Below, piece by piece: positions 25,691 to 34,652 of a stretch of 64,000 bases of DNA. The notes under the pieces are model-generated. The model had not been told where the DNA came from, did no database searches, and saw only the letters and a list, made by a program, of their open reading frames with translations. The DNA lies in assembly GCA_017527905.1 (NCBI GenBank), contig JAFXPK010000032.1:51704-115703 (forward strand). The letters run 5' to 3'. This stretch comes from Paludibacteraceae bacterium. GTDB lineage: Bacteria > Bacteroidota > Bacteroidia > Bacteroidales > Paludibacteraceae. Each line of letters starts with the position of its first letter. The stretch's first letter is position 1. Both the position numbers and the translations under genes were made by a program.

Positions 25691-26239
25691 TTATTGTTGA
25701 TGTTCTTTGTTTAGTTTGGCGAGCATGTCCGATAAACGCTCGATTTTAGATTTGTTGATGGCGATTCGTCCTGAACGGATGAATTGCAGGATGGTGAGTT
25801 TCTCGCTCAACTCCTCGAAAAGCCCCTGTGTCTCGTCGTAATGTCCTGTCTTTTCGAGCACTACGCAGTTGGTGGTCATCTCGAGGATGCGTATGTTGTA
25901 TTTGCGTATCAACTCTTCGATGGAGCCTAAGGCGAGGAACTGGTCGGTCGCCACCTTGTAGAGGGCGATCTCCTGGTAGACAAGCTCTTCGTCCGTGTTG
26001 TAGAACGATTTGATGATGTCCACCCTCTTGTCGATTTGTTTCACGACCTTCTCTATGGTGTCCAGGTCGGAGAAACTGGTGACGGTGAACTTGTGTATGC
26101 CTTCGATGGCGGAGGGTGACACGGAGAGTGTCTCGATGTTCAACCCCCTGCGCGTGAAGATGTTACTGATCTGATTCAACAATCCCACATGGTTCTCCGA
26201 GAAGATTGTCACGGTATATAGTTTCTTGTTCTCCATCAT
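25691..26239 (-). CDS. ilvN: Acetolactate synthase regulatory (small) subunit
   Basis: A 182-residue ACT-domain subunit that confers valine feedback and boosts the catalytic subunit. It opens with KLYTVTIFSENHVGLLNQISNIFTRRGLNIETLSVSP, the classic ACT start, followed by the second domain. Two adjacent ATGs (26239, 26236) overlap the ilvB stop, so translation is coupled either way. Confidence 0.93.
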   Translation of the reverse strand: MMENKKLYTVTIFSENHVGLLNQISNIFTRRGLNIETLSVSPSAIEGIHKFTVTSFSDLDTIEKVVKQIDKRVDIIKSFYNTDEELVYQEIALYKVATDQFLALGSIEELIRKYNIRILEMTTNCVVLEKTGHYDETQGLFEELSEKLTILQFIRSGRIAINKSKIERLSDMLAKLNKEHQQ

Positions 26240-27933
26240 GCTTTCGGTGTTAAAATGTTGGTGACTGTTTCGCCTGCGGGGATCATCGGATAGATGAGCC
26301 CGTTCTCTTCCACATCCACGACGAGCAGGTATGCTTGGTCATCCTTCAGCATATCTGCCACGGCTTCGTCTATCTCGTCCCTTTTGGTGACGTGCCGGTT
26401 GGCGATGTGGTAGGCGTTGGCGATTAGGTTGAAGTCCGGGTTGGCCATCGCGGTGGAGGAGTATCGCTTGTGGAAGAAGAGCTCTTGCCACTGACGCACC
26501 ATGCCTAAGTAGTTGTTGTTCAGCAATATCATCTTCACACCTATGTTGCTCTGCATGATGGTGCCTAACTCCTCGATGGTCATCTGGAATCCTCCGTCTC
26601 CCACGAAGAGGCAGACGGTCCGTTCCGGGGCGCCTACTTTGGCTCCGATGGCGGCTGGTATGCCGAAGCCCATGGTGCCTAATCCGCCGGATGTCACGAT
26701 GCTCCTGGTCTGCTTGTATTGGAAGTAGCGCGCGGAGGCCATCTGGTTCTGACCCACGTCGGTGACGAGGACGGCCTCTCTTTGTGTGGCGTCGGATACT
26801 TTCCGTACGATCTCGCTCATGGTGATGCGCTCGCCTTCGTGGTGCAACTCCTTCTCGATGACGGTCTCCTGTTCCTTCTGCTCGTATGGCTCGAAGGATT
26901 GGATCCAAGCCTCGTGGCGGGCTGGGTTGATGGCTTGGGTGAGGGCGGCTAGGGTCTCTTTCGCGTCGCCCAGCACCTTGGCTGTCGTCTTGACGTTCTT
27001 GTCTATTTCCGCAGGGTCTATGTCCACATGGATGATCTTGGCTTGCTGCGCATAGGTGTTCGGGTTACCCGTCACACGGTCGTCGAAGCGCATGCCGATC
27101 GCGATCAGCACGTCGCACTCGTTGGTCTTCATGTTGGGCGCTATGTTGCCATGCATGCCGACGAATCCTTTGTTCAGCCTGAAGTCCGTAGGCATGGCGG
27201 AAAGACCCAACAACGTGGATGCCGCAGGGATGTCTGCCTTCTCCAGGAACTGCAGGAGCTCATTCTCCGCATTGCCGAGCACCACGCCCTGACCTACTAT
27301 GGCGAGTGGCTTCTGCGCCTCGTTGATCAGCTTTGCCGCCTCCTTGATCTGCTCGGGGCAGACGTGCGGTGCGGGGATGTAGCTTCGGTAGTAGGTGCAT
27401 CGTTCGTAGTGGAAGTTCGCCAGCTCGTTCTGCGCATTCTTCGTGAAGTCCAGCACGACTGGTCCGGGACGTCCCGTGGTCGATATGTAGAAGGCCTTGG
27501 CGACAGCGTCCGCCACCTCGTCGGCACTGCGTATCTGGCAGGCCCATTTGGTGATAGGCTGCGTGATGCCCACCATGTCTATCTCTTGGAAGGCGTCCGT
27601 TCCTAACGAGGAGGTTCCCACCTGACCTGTGATGACGATGATAGGGGTACTGTCCATCATGGCGTCACCGATGCCTGTGATGGTGTTGGTGGCTCCCGGA
27701 CCTGAGGTGACGATGCACACGCCTGGTTTCCCTGAGACTCTTGCGTATCCTTCCGCCGCATGGACGGCGCCCTGTTCGTGGCGCATGAGTAGGTAATTGA
27801 ACTTGTCCATGTAGTCGTACAGTGCGTCGAATACGGGGATGATGCTTCCTCCCGGGTATCCGAATATGGTGTCAACCCCCTCTCTCAGAAGGGATTCCAT
27901 CAGGATGTATGATCCTTTGATTGGGTCTGACAT
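26236..27933 (-). CDS. ilvB: Acetolactate synthase catalytic (large) subunit
   Basis: A 565-residue ThDP enzyme that condenses pyruvate to acetolactate (valine/leucine) or with 2-ketobutyrate (isoleucine). It shows FGYPGGSIIPVFDAL and the activating Glu in LMRHEQGAVHAAEGYAR near the N-terminus, GPGATN, and the ThDP motif GDGGFQMTIEELGTI...NNNYLGMVRQWQ in the C-terminal domain. Length is normal. It starts 16 bp after ilvD and overlaps ilvN by 4 bp. Confidence 0.95.
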   Translation of the reverse strand: MSDPIKGSYILMESLLREGVDTIFGYPGGSIIPVFDALYDYMDKFNYLLMRHEQGAVHAAEGYARVSGKPGVCIVTSGPGATNTITGIGDAMMDSTPIIVITGQVGTSSLGTDAFQEIDMVGITQPITKWACQIRSADEVADAVAKAFYISTTGRPGPVVLDFTKNAQNELANFHYERCTYYRSYIPAPHVCPEQIKEAAKLINEAQKPLAIVGQGVVLGNAENELLQFLEKADIPAASTLLGLSAMPTDFRLNKGFVGMHGNIAPNMKTNECDVLIAIGMRFDDRVTGNPNTYAQQAKIIHVDIDPAEIDKNVKTTAKVLGDAKETLAALTQAINPARHEAWIQSFEPYEQKEQETVIEKELHHEGERITMSEIVRKVSDATQREAVLVTDVGQNQMASARYFQYKQTRSIVTSGGLGTMGFGIPAAIGAKVGAPERTVCLFVGDGGFQMTIEELGTIMQSNIGVKMILLNNNYLGMVRQWQELFFHKRYSSTAMANPDFNLIANAYHIANRHVTKRDEIDEAVADMLKDDQAYLLVVDVEENGLIYPMIPAGETVTNILTPKA

Positions 27934-27949
27934 ATTGCTTTTATTAGTT

Positions 27950-29779
27950 TTATTCTATGATTCTGATGCCTCCCTTGTCTGCGGAGGCCACTGTGCTGGC
28001 GTATGCTTTTAGGGCTTTGGAGACCACTCTGTCTCGCTTCGGCTTCCAGGCATCTTTGCCTTTCGCGGCCTCTTCCGCTCTACGTTTCGACAACTCCTCG
28101 TCGCTTAGGCGTACGTTGATGGTACGGTTAGGGATGTCTATGTCGATGATGTCTCCGTCACGCACGAGACCGATGTTTCCGCCCGATGCGGCTTCCGGTG
28201 AGATGTGTCCGATGGAGAGTCCCGACGTGCCGCCCGAGAAGCGTCCGTCTGTGATCAGGGCGCACTCCTTGCCCAAGTGCATGGACTTGATGTAGGAGGT
28301 TGGGTAGAGCATCTCTTGCATGCCTGGGCCTCCCTTAGGTCCTTCGTAGGTGATGACGACCACGTCGCCCGATACCACCTTGCCGCCGAGGATGCCCTCG
28401 CAGGCGTCTTCCTGGGATTGGAAGACCTTCGCCGGACCACTGAATTTCCAGATGCTCTCGTCCACACCGGCCGTTTTGATCACGCAACCGTCGATGGCGA
28501 TGTTGCCTTTGAGCACGCCCAATCCACCGTCTTTGGTGTAGGCGTGGTTGAGGTCGCGGATACACCCGTTGGCGCGGTCCGTGTCCAAGGTGTCGAAATA
28601 GCACTCTTGGGAGCCCATCTTGAGGTTGAACTGGCGGGCGGGAGCGCTCTTGTATTTGTTGATCGCCTTGTCTGTGACATTCGGTGAGGTGATGCCGTAT
28701 TGGTCGATGGCCTCGCCTAAGGTGAGACCGTCCACCCGTTTCACGCTCGTGTTGACCAATCCTCCTTTGGCGAGTTCGGACATGATGGAGATGACGCCGC
28801 CGGCTCGGTTGACGTCCTCGATGTGGTATTTCTGCGTGTTAGGCGCCACCTTGCATAGGCATGGTGTCTTTCGGGATAGTTGGTCGATATCATCCATGTG
28901 GAACTGTACACCCGCCTCGTGGGCGACGGCCAGGAGATGGAGCACCGTGTTGGTGGAGCCTCCCATGGCGATGTCGAGCGTCATGGCGTTGAGGAAGGCC
29001 TCGCGTGTGGCGATGGAGAGCGGCAGGACGCTTTCGTCTCCGTCCCTATAGTATTTGTAAGTGTTCTCCACGATGATCTTAGCCGCGTCCACGAAGAGGT
29101 TCTCCCTGTTCTTGTGGGTCGCCACGATGCTACCGTTGCCGGGCAGGGCGAAGCCGATGGCCTCGTTGAGGCAGTTCATGGAGTTGGCGGTGAACATTCC
29201 CGAGCAGGAGCCGCAAGTAGGGCAGGAGCAGTGCTCGATCTCCTGCAGGTCTTTGTCGGATATGGTGGTGTCCGCCGCTTTGACCATGGCGTCGATCAGG
29301 TCCAGGTGCTGGTCTTTCCAGACACCCGCCTCCATCGGACCGCCCGATACGAAGATGGTAGGGATGTTCAGACGCATGGTGGCGAGCAGCATGCCAGGAG
29401 TGATCTTGTCGCAGTTGCTGATACAGACGAGCGCGTCCGCCTTGTGTGCGTTGACCATGTACTCCACACTGTCCGCGATGAGGTCCCTGGAAGGCAGGGA
29501 GTAGAGCATACCGTCGTGCCCCATGGCGATTCCGTCGTCGATGGCGATCGTGTTGAACTCAGCGGCGAAGCAACCTAGCTTCTCAATCTCCGCTTTGATC
29601 TTCTGTCCAATCTCATGAAGGTGGACATGTCCTGGTACAAATTGCGTGAAGGAATTCGCGATGGCGATGATAGGCTTCCCTATCTGATTCTCCTTCATTC
29701 CGTTCGCCCGCCATAAGGCTCTCGCTCCTGCCATTCTCCTGCCGAGGGTGCAGACTGTGCTTCTTAACTCGTGTTCCAT
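27950..29779 (-). CDS. ilvD: Dihydroxyacid dehydratase
   Basis: A 609-residue Fe-S enzyme converting dihydroxy-isovalerate (or -methylvalerate) to the keto acid. Visible are the cluster cysteines in [13 protein letters not shown] and [19 protein letters not shown], and the late [22 protein letters not shown]. The ATG at 29779 ([22 protein letters not shown]) fits the family; a start seven codons upstream would run into the leader terminator region. First structural gene of the ilv unit, 18 bp after an attenuator-like terminator. Confidence 0.95.
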   Translation of the reverse strand: MEHELRSTVCTLGRRMAGARALWRANGMKENQIGKPIIAIANSFTQFVPGHVHLHEIGQKIKAEIEKLGCFAAEFNTIAIDDGIAMGHDGMLYSLPSRDLIADSVEYMVNAHKADALVCISNCDKITPGMLLATMRLNIPTIFVSGGPMEAGVWKDQHLDLIDAMVKAADTTISDKDLQEIEHCSCPTCGSCSGMFTANSMNCLNEAIGFALPGNGSIVATHKNRENLFVDAAKIIVENTYKYYRDGDESVLPLSIATREAFLNAMTLDIAMGGSTNTVLHLLAVAHEAGVQFHMDDIDQLSRKTPCLCKVAPNTQKYHIEDVNRAGGVISIMSELAKGGLVNTSVKRVDGLTLGEAIDQYGITSPNVTDKAINKYKSAPARQFNLKMGSQECYFDTLDTDRANGCIRDLNHAYTKDGGLGVLKGNIAIDGCVIKTAGVDESIWKFSGPAKVFQSQEDACEGILGGKVVSGDVVVITYEGPKGGPGMQEMLYPTSYIKSMHLGKECALITDGRFSGGTSGLSIGHISPEAASGGNIGLVRDGDIIDIDIPNRTINVRLSDEELSKRRAEEAAKGKDAWKPKRDRVVSKALKAYASTVASADKGGIRIIE

Positions 29780-29797
29780 TATCGTTACTATATAAAA

Positions 29798-29826
29798 CAA
29801 AAAAACTCTTTCCGTTGAGAAAGAGT
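29798..29826 (-). terminator. Attenuator terminator in the ilv leader
   Basis: On the minus strand ACTCTTTC (29819-29826) pairs perfectly with GAAAGAGT (29805-29812) across a 6-nt loop, followed at once by a run of T residues to 29799. It ends about 20 bp before the ilvD start, downstream of an Ile/Leu/Val-rich leader peptide. Confidence 0.7.
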
Positions 29827-29860
29827 GTCAGATTTTCGCGCTTAACATGTCTTTCTCCTG

Positions 29861-29926
29861 CTAACATCGGCACACGACCAACGCCAGAATAGAGATAATA
29901 ATATTAATGCGAATCGTTCTCATCAT
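29861..29926 (-). CDS. ilv leader peptide (attenuation)
   Basis: A 21-codon reading frame on the minus strand that begins with two ATGs in a row (29924-29926, 29921-29923) and ends in TAG. It contains 6 Ile, 2 Leu and 2 Val codons, with an Ile-Asn-Ile-Ile-Ile run, followed by Leu-Ala-Leu-Val-Val. It lies between a -7 promoter element and a terminator hairpin, directly upstream of ilvD. This is the classic layout for ribosome-mediated attenuation by branched-chain aminoacyl-tRNA supply. Base pairing for an antiterminator was not modelled. It would start only a few bases after the likely transcription start. Confidence 0.75.
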   Translation of the reverse strand: MMRTIRINIIISILALVVCRC

Positions 29927-29934
29927 TTTTTTTG

Positions 29935-29942
29935 CAAAGTTA
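29935..29942 (-). promoter_or_regulatory. -7 element of the ilv operon
   Basis: The minus strand reads TAACTTTG, matching TAnnTTTG. A TTG at 29966-29968 could serve as the -33 box at a spacing of 23, slightly long. The leader ATG is 9 bp downstream, so the message would be nearly leaderless. Confidence 0.5.
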
Positions 29943-29986
29943 TAAAACTTTTTCGATAAGAAAAGCAACTCTTTGCGAATAAAGAT

Positions 29987-29994
29987 TATATTTG
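29987..29994 (+). promoter_or_regulatory. -7 element for the RRM gene
   Basis: TATATTTG matches TAnnTTTG, divergent from the ilv promoter. It implies an untranslated region of ~105 nt before the ATG at 30108; such leaders are common for cold-responsive genes, but nothing specific is seen. Confidence 0.4.
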
Positions 29995-30107
29995 TATTGG
30001 ATTTTGGCCGTTAGAATGTCAAATGTGGGTTTGGCTTATTTTTCAAACTTAGTTTATCATCTCTTCCCCATTATCGGAACGTATTTATTTATTTTAAAAA
30101 TTTTTTA

Positions 30108-30413
30108 ATGAACATTTTTGTTTCAAATTTGAGTTACGCTGTTACGGATGCGGACTTGTGTGAATTGTTTAAGGAGTATGGGGAAGTCTCTTCTGCCAAG
30201 GTCATCTTGGATAGGGAAACGCAAAAATCGAGAGGTTTCGGATTTGTGGAGATGCCGGACGACGAAGCTGCCAGAAAAGCCATATCAGAGCTGGAGGGTG
30301 GTGAATTCGACGGACGGACCATTCATATCAAGGAGGCTCAGCCTCGTGAGGAGAGACGTCCGGGCGGCGGTCCCCGCGGTAATTTCCGTGGTCCTCGCAG
30401 GCAATCCTTTTAA
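30108..30413 (+). CDS. RRM-domain RNA-binding protein
   Basis: A 101-residue single-RRM protein. RNP2 is IFVSNL at the N-terminus and RNP1 is KSRGFGFVEM at about residues 43-52. The C-terminal tail is rich in Gly, Arg and Pro (RRPGGGPRGNFRGPRR), like bacterial RNA-binding proteins of the glycine-rich cold-inducible type. Probably binds single-stranded RNA in the cytosol. A strong terminator follows 10 bp after the stop. Confidence 0.92.
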   Translation: MNIFVSNLSYAVTDADLCELFKEYGEVSSAKVILDRETQKSRGFGFVEMPDDEAARKAISELEGGEFDGRTIHIKEAQPREERRPGGGPRGNFRGPRRQSF

Positions 30414-30422
30414 TGGAGTTAT

Positions 30423-30454
30423 AGAGGCGATGTTTCTTGCATCGCCTCTTTTTT
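30423..30454 (+). terminator. Intrinsic terminator after the RRM gene
   Basis: agaggcgatg (30423-30432) pairs perfectly with catcgcctct (30440-30449) across a 7-nt loop, followed by T residues to 30454. Confidence 0.9.
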
Positions 30455-30513
30455 GTGTGCAAAAAAATAGAACGCAAAAACTGAAATACCCATTTAAGAA
30501 TAAGACAAATAAG

Positions 30514-32535
30514 ATGAAACGGTTTCTTGTCTCTTTGATTACATATTTTGTAGTGGGAATGCCATTCTTGATGGCAGGCGAACCTTGTGAAGTGCAGGTG
30601 GTGACGGCGGAGGATTACGGCTTGGAACTGGATTGGGCTTTGCCGTTGAAAAGTTTGGCGACAACGAGTGCATATGGGGTTGATGTCTCTTTTGTGAGGC
30701 ATGATTCGGAAGGAAATATTTATTGTGGAGGAACTTATAGAAAAACTCTTGTGTTCCCTGATGGAACTAAGTTGACAAGACCTGACGAAAGAATTTGTAT
30801 TTATATTGCAAAATTCACAAAGAATGGGGATTTGGTATGGTGCAAGGATTTCTATCATACTTCAGAAATCTCAAAAGAAGATGGTTTTTGCTCTTTGCTG
30901 TCTATCCTGGATGTCAAAGAGGGGGCAACCGTTTTGAATGTCGCCGTCTCATTCTCTAGTTGGGGGCAGAAGTCTCCTACTACATATTTTTATGATGGAA
31001 TTCAATTGACAGAGTTGAGAGAGGAGACGACTGAATTCAATTATATAAATTTATCTGTTGTCGATGGGAAACTAGTGAATCGATTTTCTATGTCAATGGC
31101 AACTGGTATTCGACCAGGAAGTAATTATAAAGATTTCTTGAGAATGGATAATGGTGACTATTTGTTGGGTTGTTATATAGATACGACTTTTACTGGAATA
31201 AATGGATATGAAAGCAAGTGTAGAAGCCCTAAGAATTGGAGTCGGTACATTGTTAGATTGGATGCTTCACTTAATGTAAAATGGGACTATGCATATGCCG
31301 TAGAGTTGACGAACGTCGGGTTGGAGTCGAGGACTCCAGGTGAACTGTTTTGTATAGGCGATACGCTCTACAATTTGTTCCATTATGAGGCGGCTGACTA
31401 TAATGTGAATCCAGAAGGAGATTCTATCGTCGTAAATAGAAAGTATACATTGGCATTTGAAGCCGAGGCTGGATCTTTAATCGTGAAGAGTGACATATCG
31501 GGAGATAAGCCTGAGTTTTTGGGTTATTGGCATTTTGCGGAGGACAAATTGCCAGTAAATTTGCGCAGTAACAGCAAAGGAGAGATCGTCGCATCCAAGC
31601 AGACTTATTTTAATAGTCTCTGTTCCTGTGTGAAAATCTCAGGGAATGTGGAAGTGGAAGATGTGAATAAGATTCCTTTTCAAAATTCAAGTTGGTGGTG
31701 GACAGACTTGAATCCAACATATTCTTTTGGGGAGGATGATCGGATTTGTGTGTTGGGTTATGATGCATGTGGATCGTTAATCTATAAGTTTACTGAAGAA
31801 ATGGATTCGATACGTTTTAAAACGTTGGAAGGAGGCCCTAACTATATGTTATCTCTTTATGGGCGAGATTCTTCTTTCCATTCTGCGATTACGACAGATC
31901 TGGTGGATCTTAATGCTATGACTTTAGATGACAGAAGGGGAAGTTTCTGTTTGGGTGTCAATAATGAATATAATACAATAAGTTGGGTGCAAATACCGAT
32001 AGATTGGGATCCTAACCCGAATAAAGAAGTGTATAATAGAGATTCTAAGAAATATGTTGAAATTGTGAAATACACAGAAACCTTCCGTATCAAACCTAAA
32101 GTGGCAGGGAATGGAAGGATTGTTTTGCAGGATAGTTTTGTCCGTTTCGGGGAAAGTGCAGTCATAGAGGTAGTTCCTGAGGCTGGAAGTCGTATAGACA
32201 GCGTAGTCACCTCACGGGGCGAAATTTTGACTTCAGAGAATGGTTTATTCAAAATAGAAAACGTTACGGATGTGGTTGGTGTGACGGCCTATTTTTCGAA
32301 TTCAACAGGTGTGGAAACCTATGAAACGGATAAAATAAGAATTTCTCCAAACCCGACAACAGGAGAAATTCGTGTGGAAAACAAAGAGAATTTCGATTAT
32401 GAAATCTTGGATATGCAAGGAAAGACCCAATTGCAAGGGCATAGTGAGGATGGTGTTTTGAATGTCGGAGGATTGCCAGGTGGAGAATATATGTTGAAAA
32501 TCGAGAACTATATATCTATATTTTATAAAAAGTAA
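30514..32535 (+). CDS. Exported protein with T9SS sorting tail, unknown function
   Basis: A 673-residue protein starting at the ATG at 30514 (MKRFLVSLITYFVVGMPFLMAGEP), which gives a clean signal peptide; the frame is open upstream but overlaps the RRM gene and its terminator. The body is beta-rich with repeated phrases of the type GNIYCGGTYRKTLVFPDGTKL and GDYLLGCYIDTTF, suggesting a beta-propeller. The last ~75 residues are a type A T9SS tail: ISPNPTTGEIRVEN, YEILDMQGK, LPGGEYMLKI. Base composition is clearly more AT-rich than the neighbours. Substrate or ligand unknown. Confidence 0.8.
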   Translation: MKRFLVSLITYFVVGMPFLMAGEPCEVQVVTAEDYGLELDWALPLKSLATTSAYGVDVSFVRHDSEGNIYCGGTYRKTLVFPDGTKLTRPDERICIYIAKFTKNGDLVWCKDFYHTSEISKEDGFCSLLSILDVKEGATVLNVAVSFSSWGQKSPTTYFYDGIQLTELREETTEFNYINLSVVDGKLVNRFSMSMATGIRPGSNYKDFLRMDNGDYLLGCYIDTTFTGINGYESKCRSPKNWSRYIVRLDASLNVKWDYAYAVELTNVGLESRTPGELFCIGDTLYNLFHYEAADYNVNPEGDSIVVNRKYTLAFEAEAGSLIVKSDISGDKPEFLGYWHFAEDKLPVNLRSNSKGEIVASKQTYFNSLCSCVKISGNVEVEDVNKIPFQNSSWWWTDLNPTYSFGEDDRICVLGYDACGSLIYKFTEEMDSIRFKTLEGGPNYMLSLYGRDSSFHSAITTDLVDLNAMTLDDRRGSFCLGVNNEYNTISWVQIPIDWDPNPNKEVYNRDSKKYVEIVKYTETFRIKPKVAGNGRIVLQDSFVRFGESAVIEVVPEAGSRIDSVVTSRGEILTSENGLFKIENVTDVVGVTAYFSNSTGVETYETDKIRISPNPTTGEIRVENKENFDYEILDMQGKTQLQGHSEDGVLNVGGLPGGEYMLKIENYISIFYKK

Positions 32536-32782
32536 ATTGAAAATGTGTGTGTCTCTACGGGGTTACCTGCCCATAATGCGGGGATTCCCTATGATGTAAT
32601 TGAGACTCTCTTTAAACATGACTCTTCAATTTTAGAAATGTTTTTCTTTTTTAGTGTTTTAGGATAGAACAAAAATATAAAATTTTTGCGGATGGTGCGA
32701 TTCTGCTTGAGTCAATACACCGATTGTTTCGCTGATGGCTAATCTGTCCTTTCATTTTTTTTCACGCCAAAATTCCTAAAAA

Positions 32783-32813
32783 TTTGTCTTGTCGGTTTGT
32801 TTTGTTATTTTTG
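32783..32813 (+). promoter_or_regulatory. Promoter of the 32.8-36.1 kb gene group
   Basis: TTTG at 32783-32786, 19 bp, then TATTTTTG at 32806-32813: a full consensus promoter 15 bp before the ATG at 32829. Confidence 0.7.
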
Positions 32814-32828
32814 TGAGTTACAAAGCTT

Positions 32829-34652
32829 ATGGCAAGGAACAATTTTTTCATAGGGTTACTGGTTTACATCTTGGCTATGCCTATGCTTGCATGGGGTGAA
32901 GATTGTTTCGATCCGACGGACGAAAGGTATAATGTCTTTCTCTCGGAGCGGGCGACGGGTGTTTCCCTATATGATCGGGGCAAGTATATGGAGGCGATCC
33001 CTCATTTCGAGAAGGCGTACGGGATGTGCCAGATGGATTCCGTCCTCAATGAATACCTCTATTTCTCCTACAAGAATTCTCTCCGTTCCATGGATGCCAA
33101 CCGCATGTTCTATGGGGTTCCTGCCCGTTCTGTGGCTTTGTACGGATTGAAGCCTAGCAAACCGCTCTCTTCCATCTATGCGGAGGGAGGCGCTCTCTTC
33201 GCGGATAGCAAGACGGCTTGGGACGATTCCTACATCTATTTCGAGCGCTATCTCGTCGGCAATGGAGGCTTCGCTTCCGTGGATGTCGAAAATGAGGTGG
33301 GCTCCGTGTGCGAGCTGAACCATCATGTGGGCATCACCTCTAGAACCAATCCTGTCGAGATGAAGGGGTCCAATTCTTCGTATTTCAACTTGAAGTCCAA
33401 GTATGTGGGGGTCGAATATGAGGTCTCCGCGAAATTCAACGTCTCTTCCCGATGGAAGGTGATGCCGTACGCTCGTGTCAGCCATGAGTCTTACGATGAA
33501 GTGCGCTTCGTCTTGGACACGATGGCCGCCGCCTCTTCCAGTGGAAACCCGTTCGGCTCATGGAATTTCCCTTGGGACATGACGCCCGGAACACCTCAAA
33601 AGGAGGAGGAACCTAATGCGACTTCCGATGGAAATGTACGTGGCGAGGAAGGCCAAGCCTCACAGGGAAGTAATCCTGTGTATGGCGGGGCGGAGAACAA
33701 TAACGGCGGAGAAAACCCAGGTGGCAATAACAACTACTGGCAGGGTGGTCTTGGAAATGGCGGAACGGAGAACAGTGACGGCGGAGAAAACCCTGGTGGA
33801 AGTAATAGCTACTGGCAGGGCTCTTCGGATTGGCAAGGCTTTCCGGATTGGCAGGGCTATGGACCCGCTAAGAACAATCCTAATGGAGGCAGCGGGGAGG
33901 CACAGGGCGGACAAACCTACGGAGTCGATTATGACAATAACATGTATAGCTATTATAGCAATTATATGGGTTGGTATAATCCGTGGTGGTCTTATCTGTA
34001 TAACCCTTATGGCCAATATTACGGAAACTATACTTACCCGCAATACGCGCAACAGTTTTGGCAGAATCTTTCCAACTCCACGTATAAGTATAGCCATACT
34101 TCCACGAGACATCGCCGCATGGACTTCCTGGCGGGTTGCCTGGTCTCCTATACCTATGGCAAACATGTCGGGACGTTCAGTGCCTCCTTCTTCAAAGGGG
34201 AGACGCTGAAGACGATCCAGACCAACCTTTCCTATTGCCTCTATCCGTTTGGGAACTTGAACCTCTATATTTCACCGAAAGTTTCGTATATTTGGCGTGG
34301 TAATGATTACTATCCTATGGGTGAATTGCCGGGCAACTGGATCGGCGAGGTTGAGGTCGGAGGCAAATTGTTGAACCGCCTTTGGGGTAGTGTTTCTTAC
34401 CTTCATGGCAACCTTTGCGATTCCCATGAGCGGGAGAGCCATACGTTCTATTCTTTGTCCTGCGAGACGAAGTTCAGATGCTCCGCCCGTTTCATATACT
34501 TGCTGAATACTCATTGTGAGTTGATGTTGACCTACAAGTATTTGAGGAAGGAGTCGGATCTCTTCCTTGTGGATGTGGACGGGAATGCCGGACTGAATGT
34601 CTTTTGTCAGAATGATAATGTTATTGCCGGAGGTATACAATGGAATTTCTAA
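32829..34652 (+). CDS. Outer-membrane-like protein with Gly/Asn/Tyr-rich insert
   Basis: A 607-residue protein with a signal peptide (FFIGLLVYILAMPMLAWG). Residues ~40-110 look like TPR helices (GVSLYDRGKYMEAIPHFEKAY). Then come alternating beta strands, interrupted by a ~150-residue low-complexity block (about 265-410) rich in Gly, Asn, Gln, Trp and Tyr, with repeated units such as NNGGENPGGNNNYWQGG. The last ~190 residues are amphipathic strands ending in a terminal Phe, as in outer-membrane barrels. No known family recognised. Overlaps the TPR gene by 13 bp. Confidence 0.7.
   Translation: MARNNFFIGLLVYILAMPMLAWGEDCFDPTDERYNVFLSERATGVSLYDRGKYMEAIPHFEKAYGMCQMDSVLNEYLYFSYKNSLRSMDANRMFYGVPARSVALYGLKPSKPLSSIYAEGGALFADSKTAWDDSYIYFERYLVGNGGFASVDVENEVGSVCELNHHVGITSRTNPVEMKGSNSSYFNLKSKYVGVEYEVSAKFNVSSRWKVMPYARVSHESYDEVRFVLDTMAAASSSGNPFGSWNFPWDMTPGTPQKEEEPNATSDGNVRGEEGQASQGSNPVYGGAENNNGGENPGGNNNYWQGGLGNGGTENSDGGENPGGSNSYWQGSSDWQGFPDWQGYGPAKNNPNGGSGEAQGGQTYGVDYDNNMYSYYSNYMGWYNPWWSYLYNPYGQYYGNYTYPQYAQQFWQNLSNSTYKYSHTSTRHRRMDFLAGCLVSYTYGKHVGTFSASFFKGETLKTIQTNLSYCLYPFGNLNLYISPKVSYIWRGNDYYPMGELPGNWIGEVEVGGKLLNRLWGSVSYLHGNLCDSHERESHTFYSLSCETKFRCSARFIYLLNTHCELMLTYKYLRKESDLFLVDVDGNAGLNVFCQNDNVIAGGIQWNF

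Noticed and set aside
29613..29873. 86-codon minus-strand frame overlapping the ilv leader and ilvD start
   Set aside because: Runs through the terminator hairpin in a different frame from ilvD; the leader peptide and ilvD explain the region.
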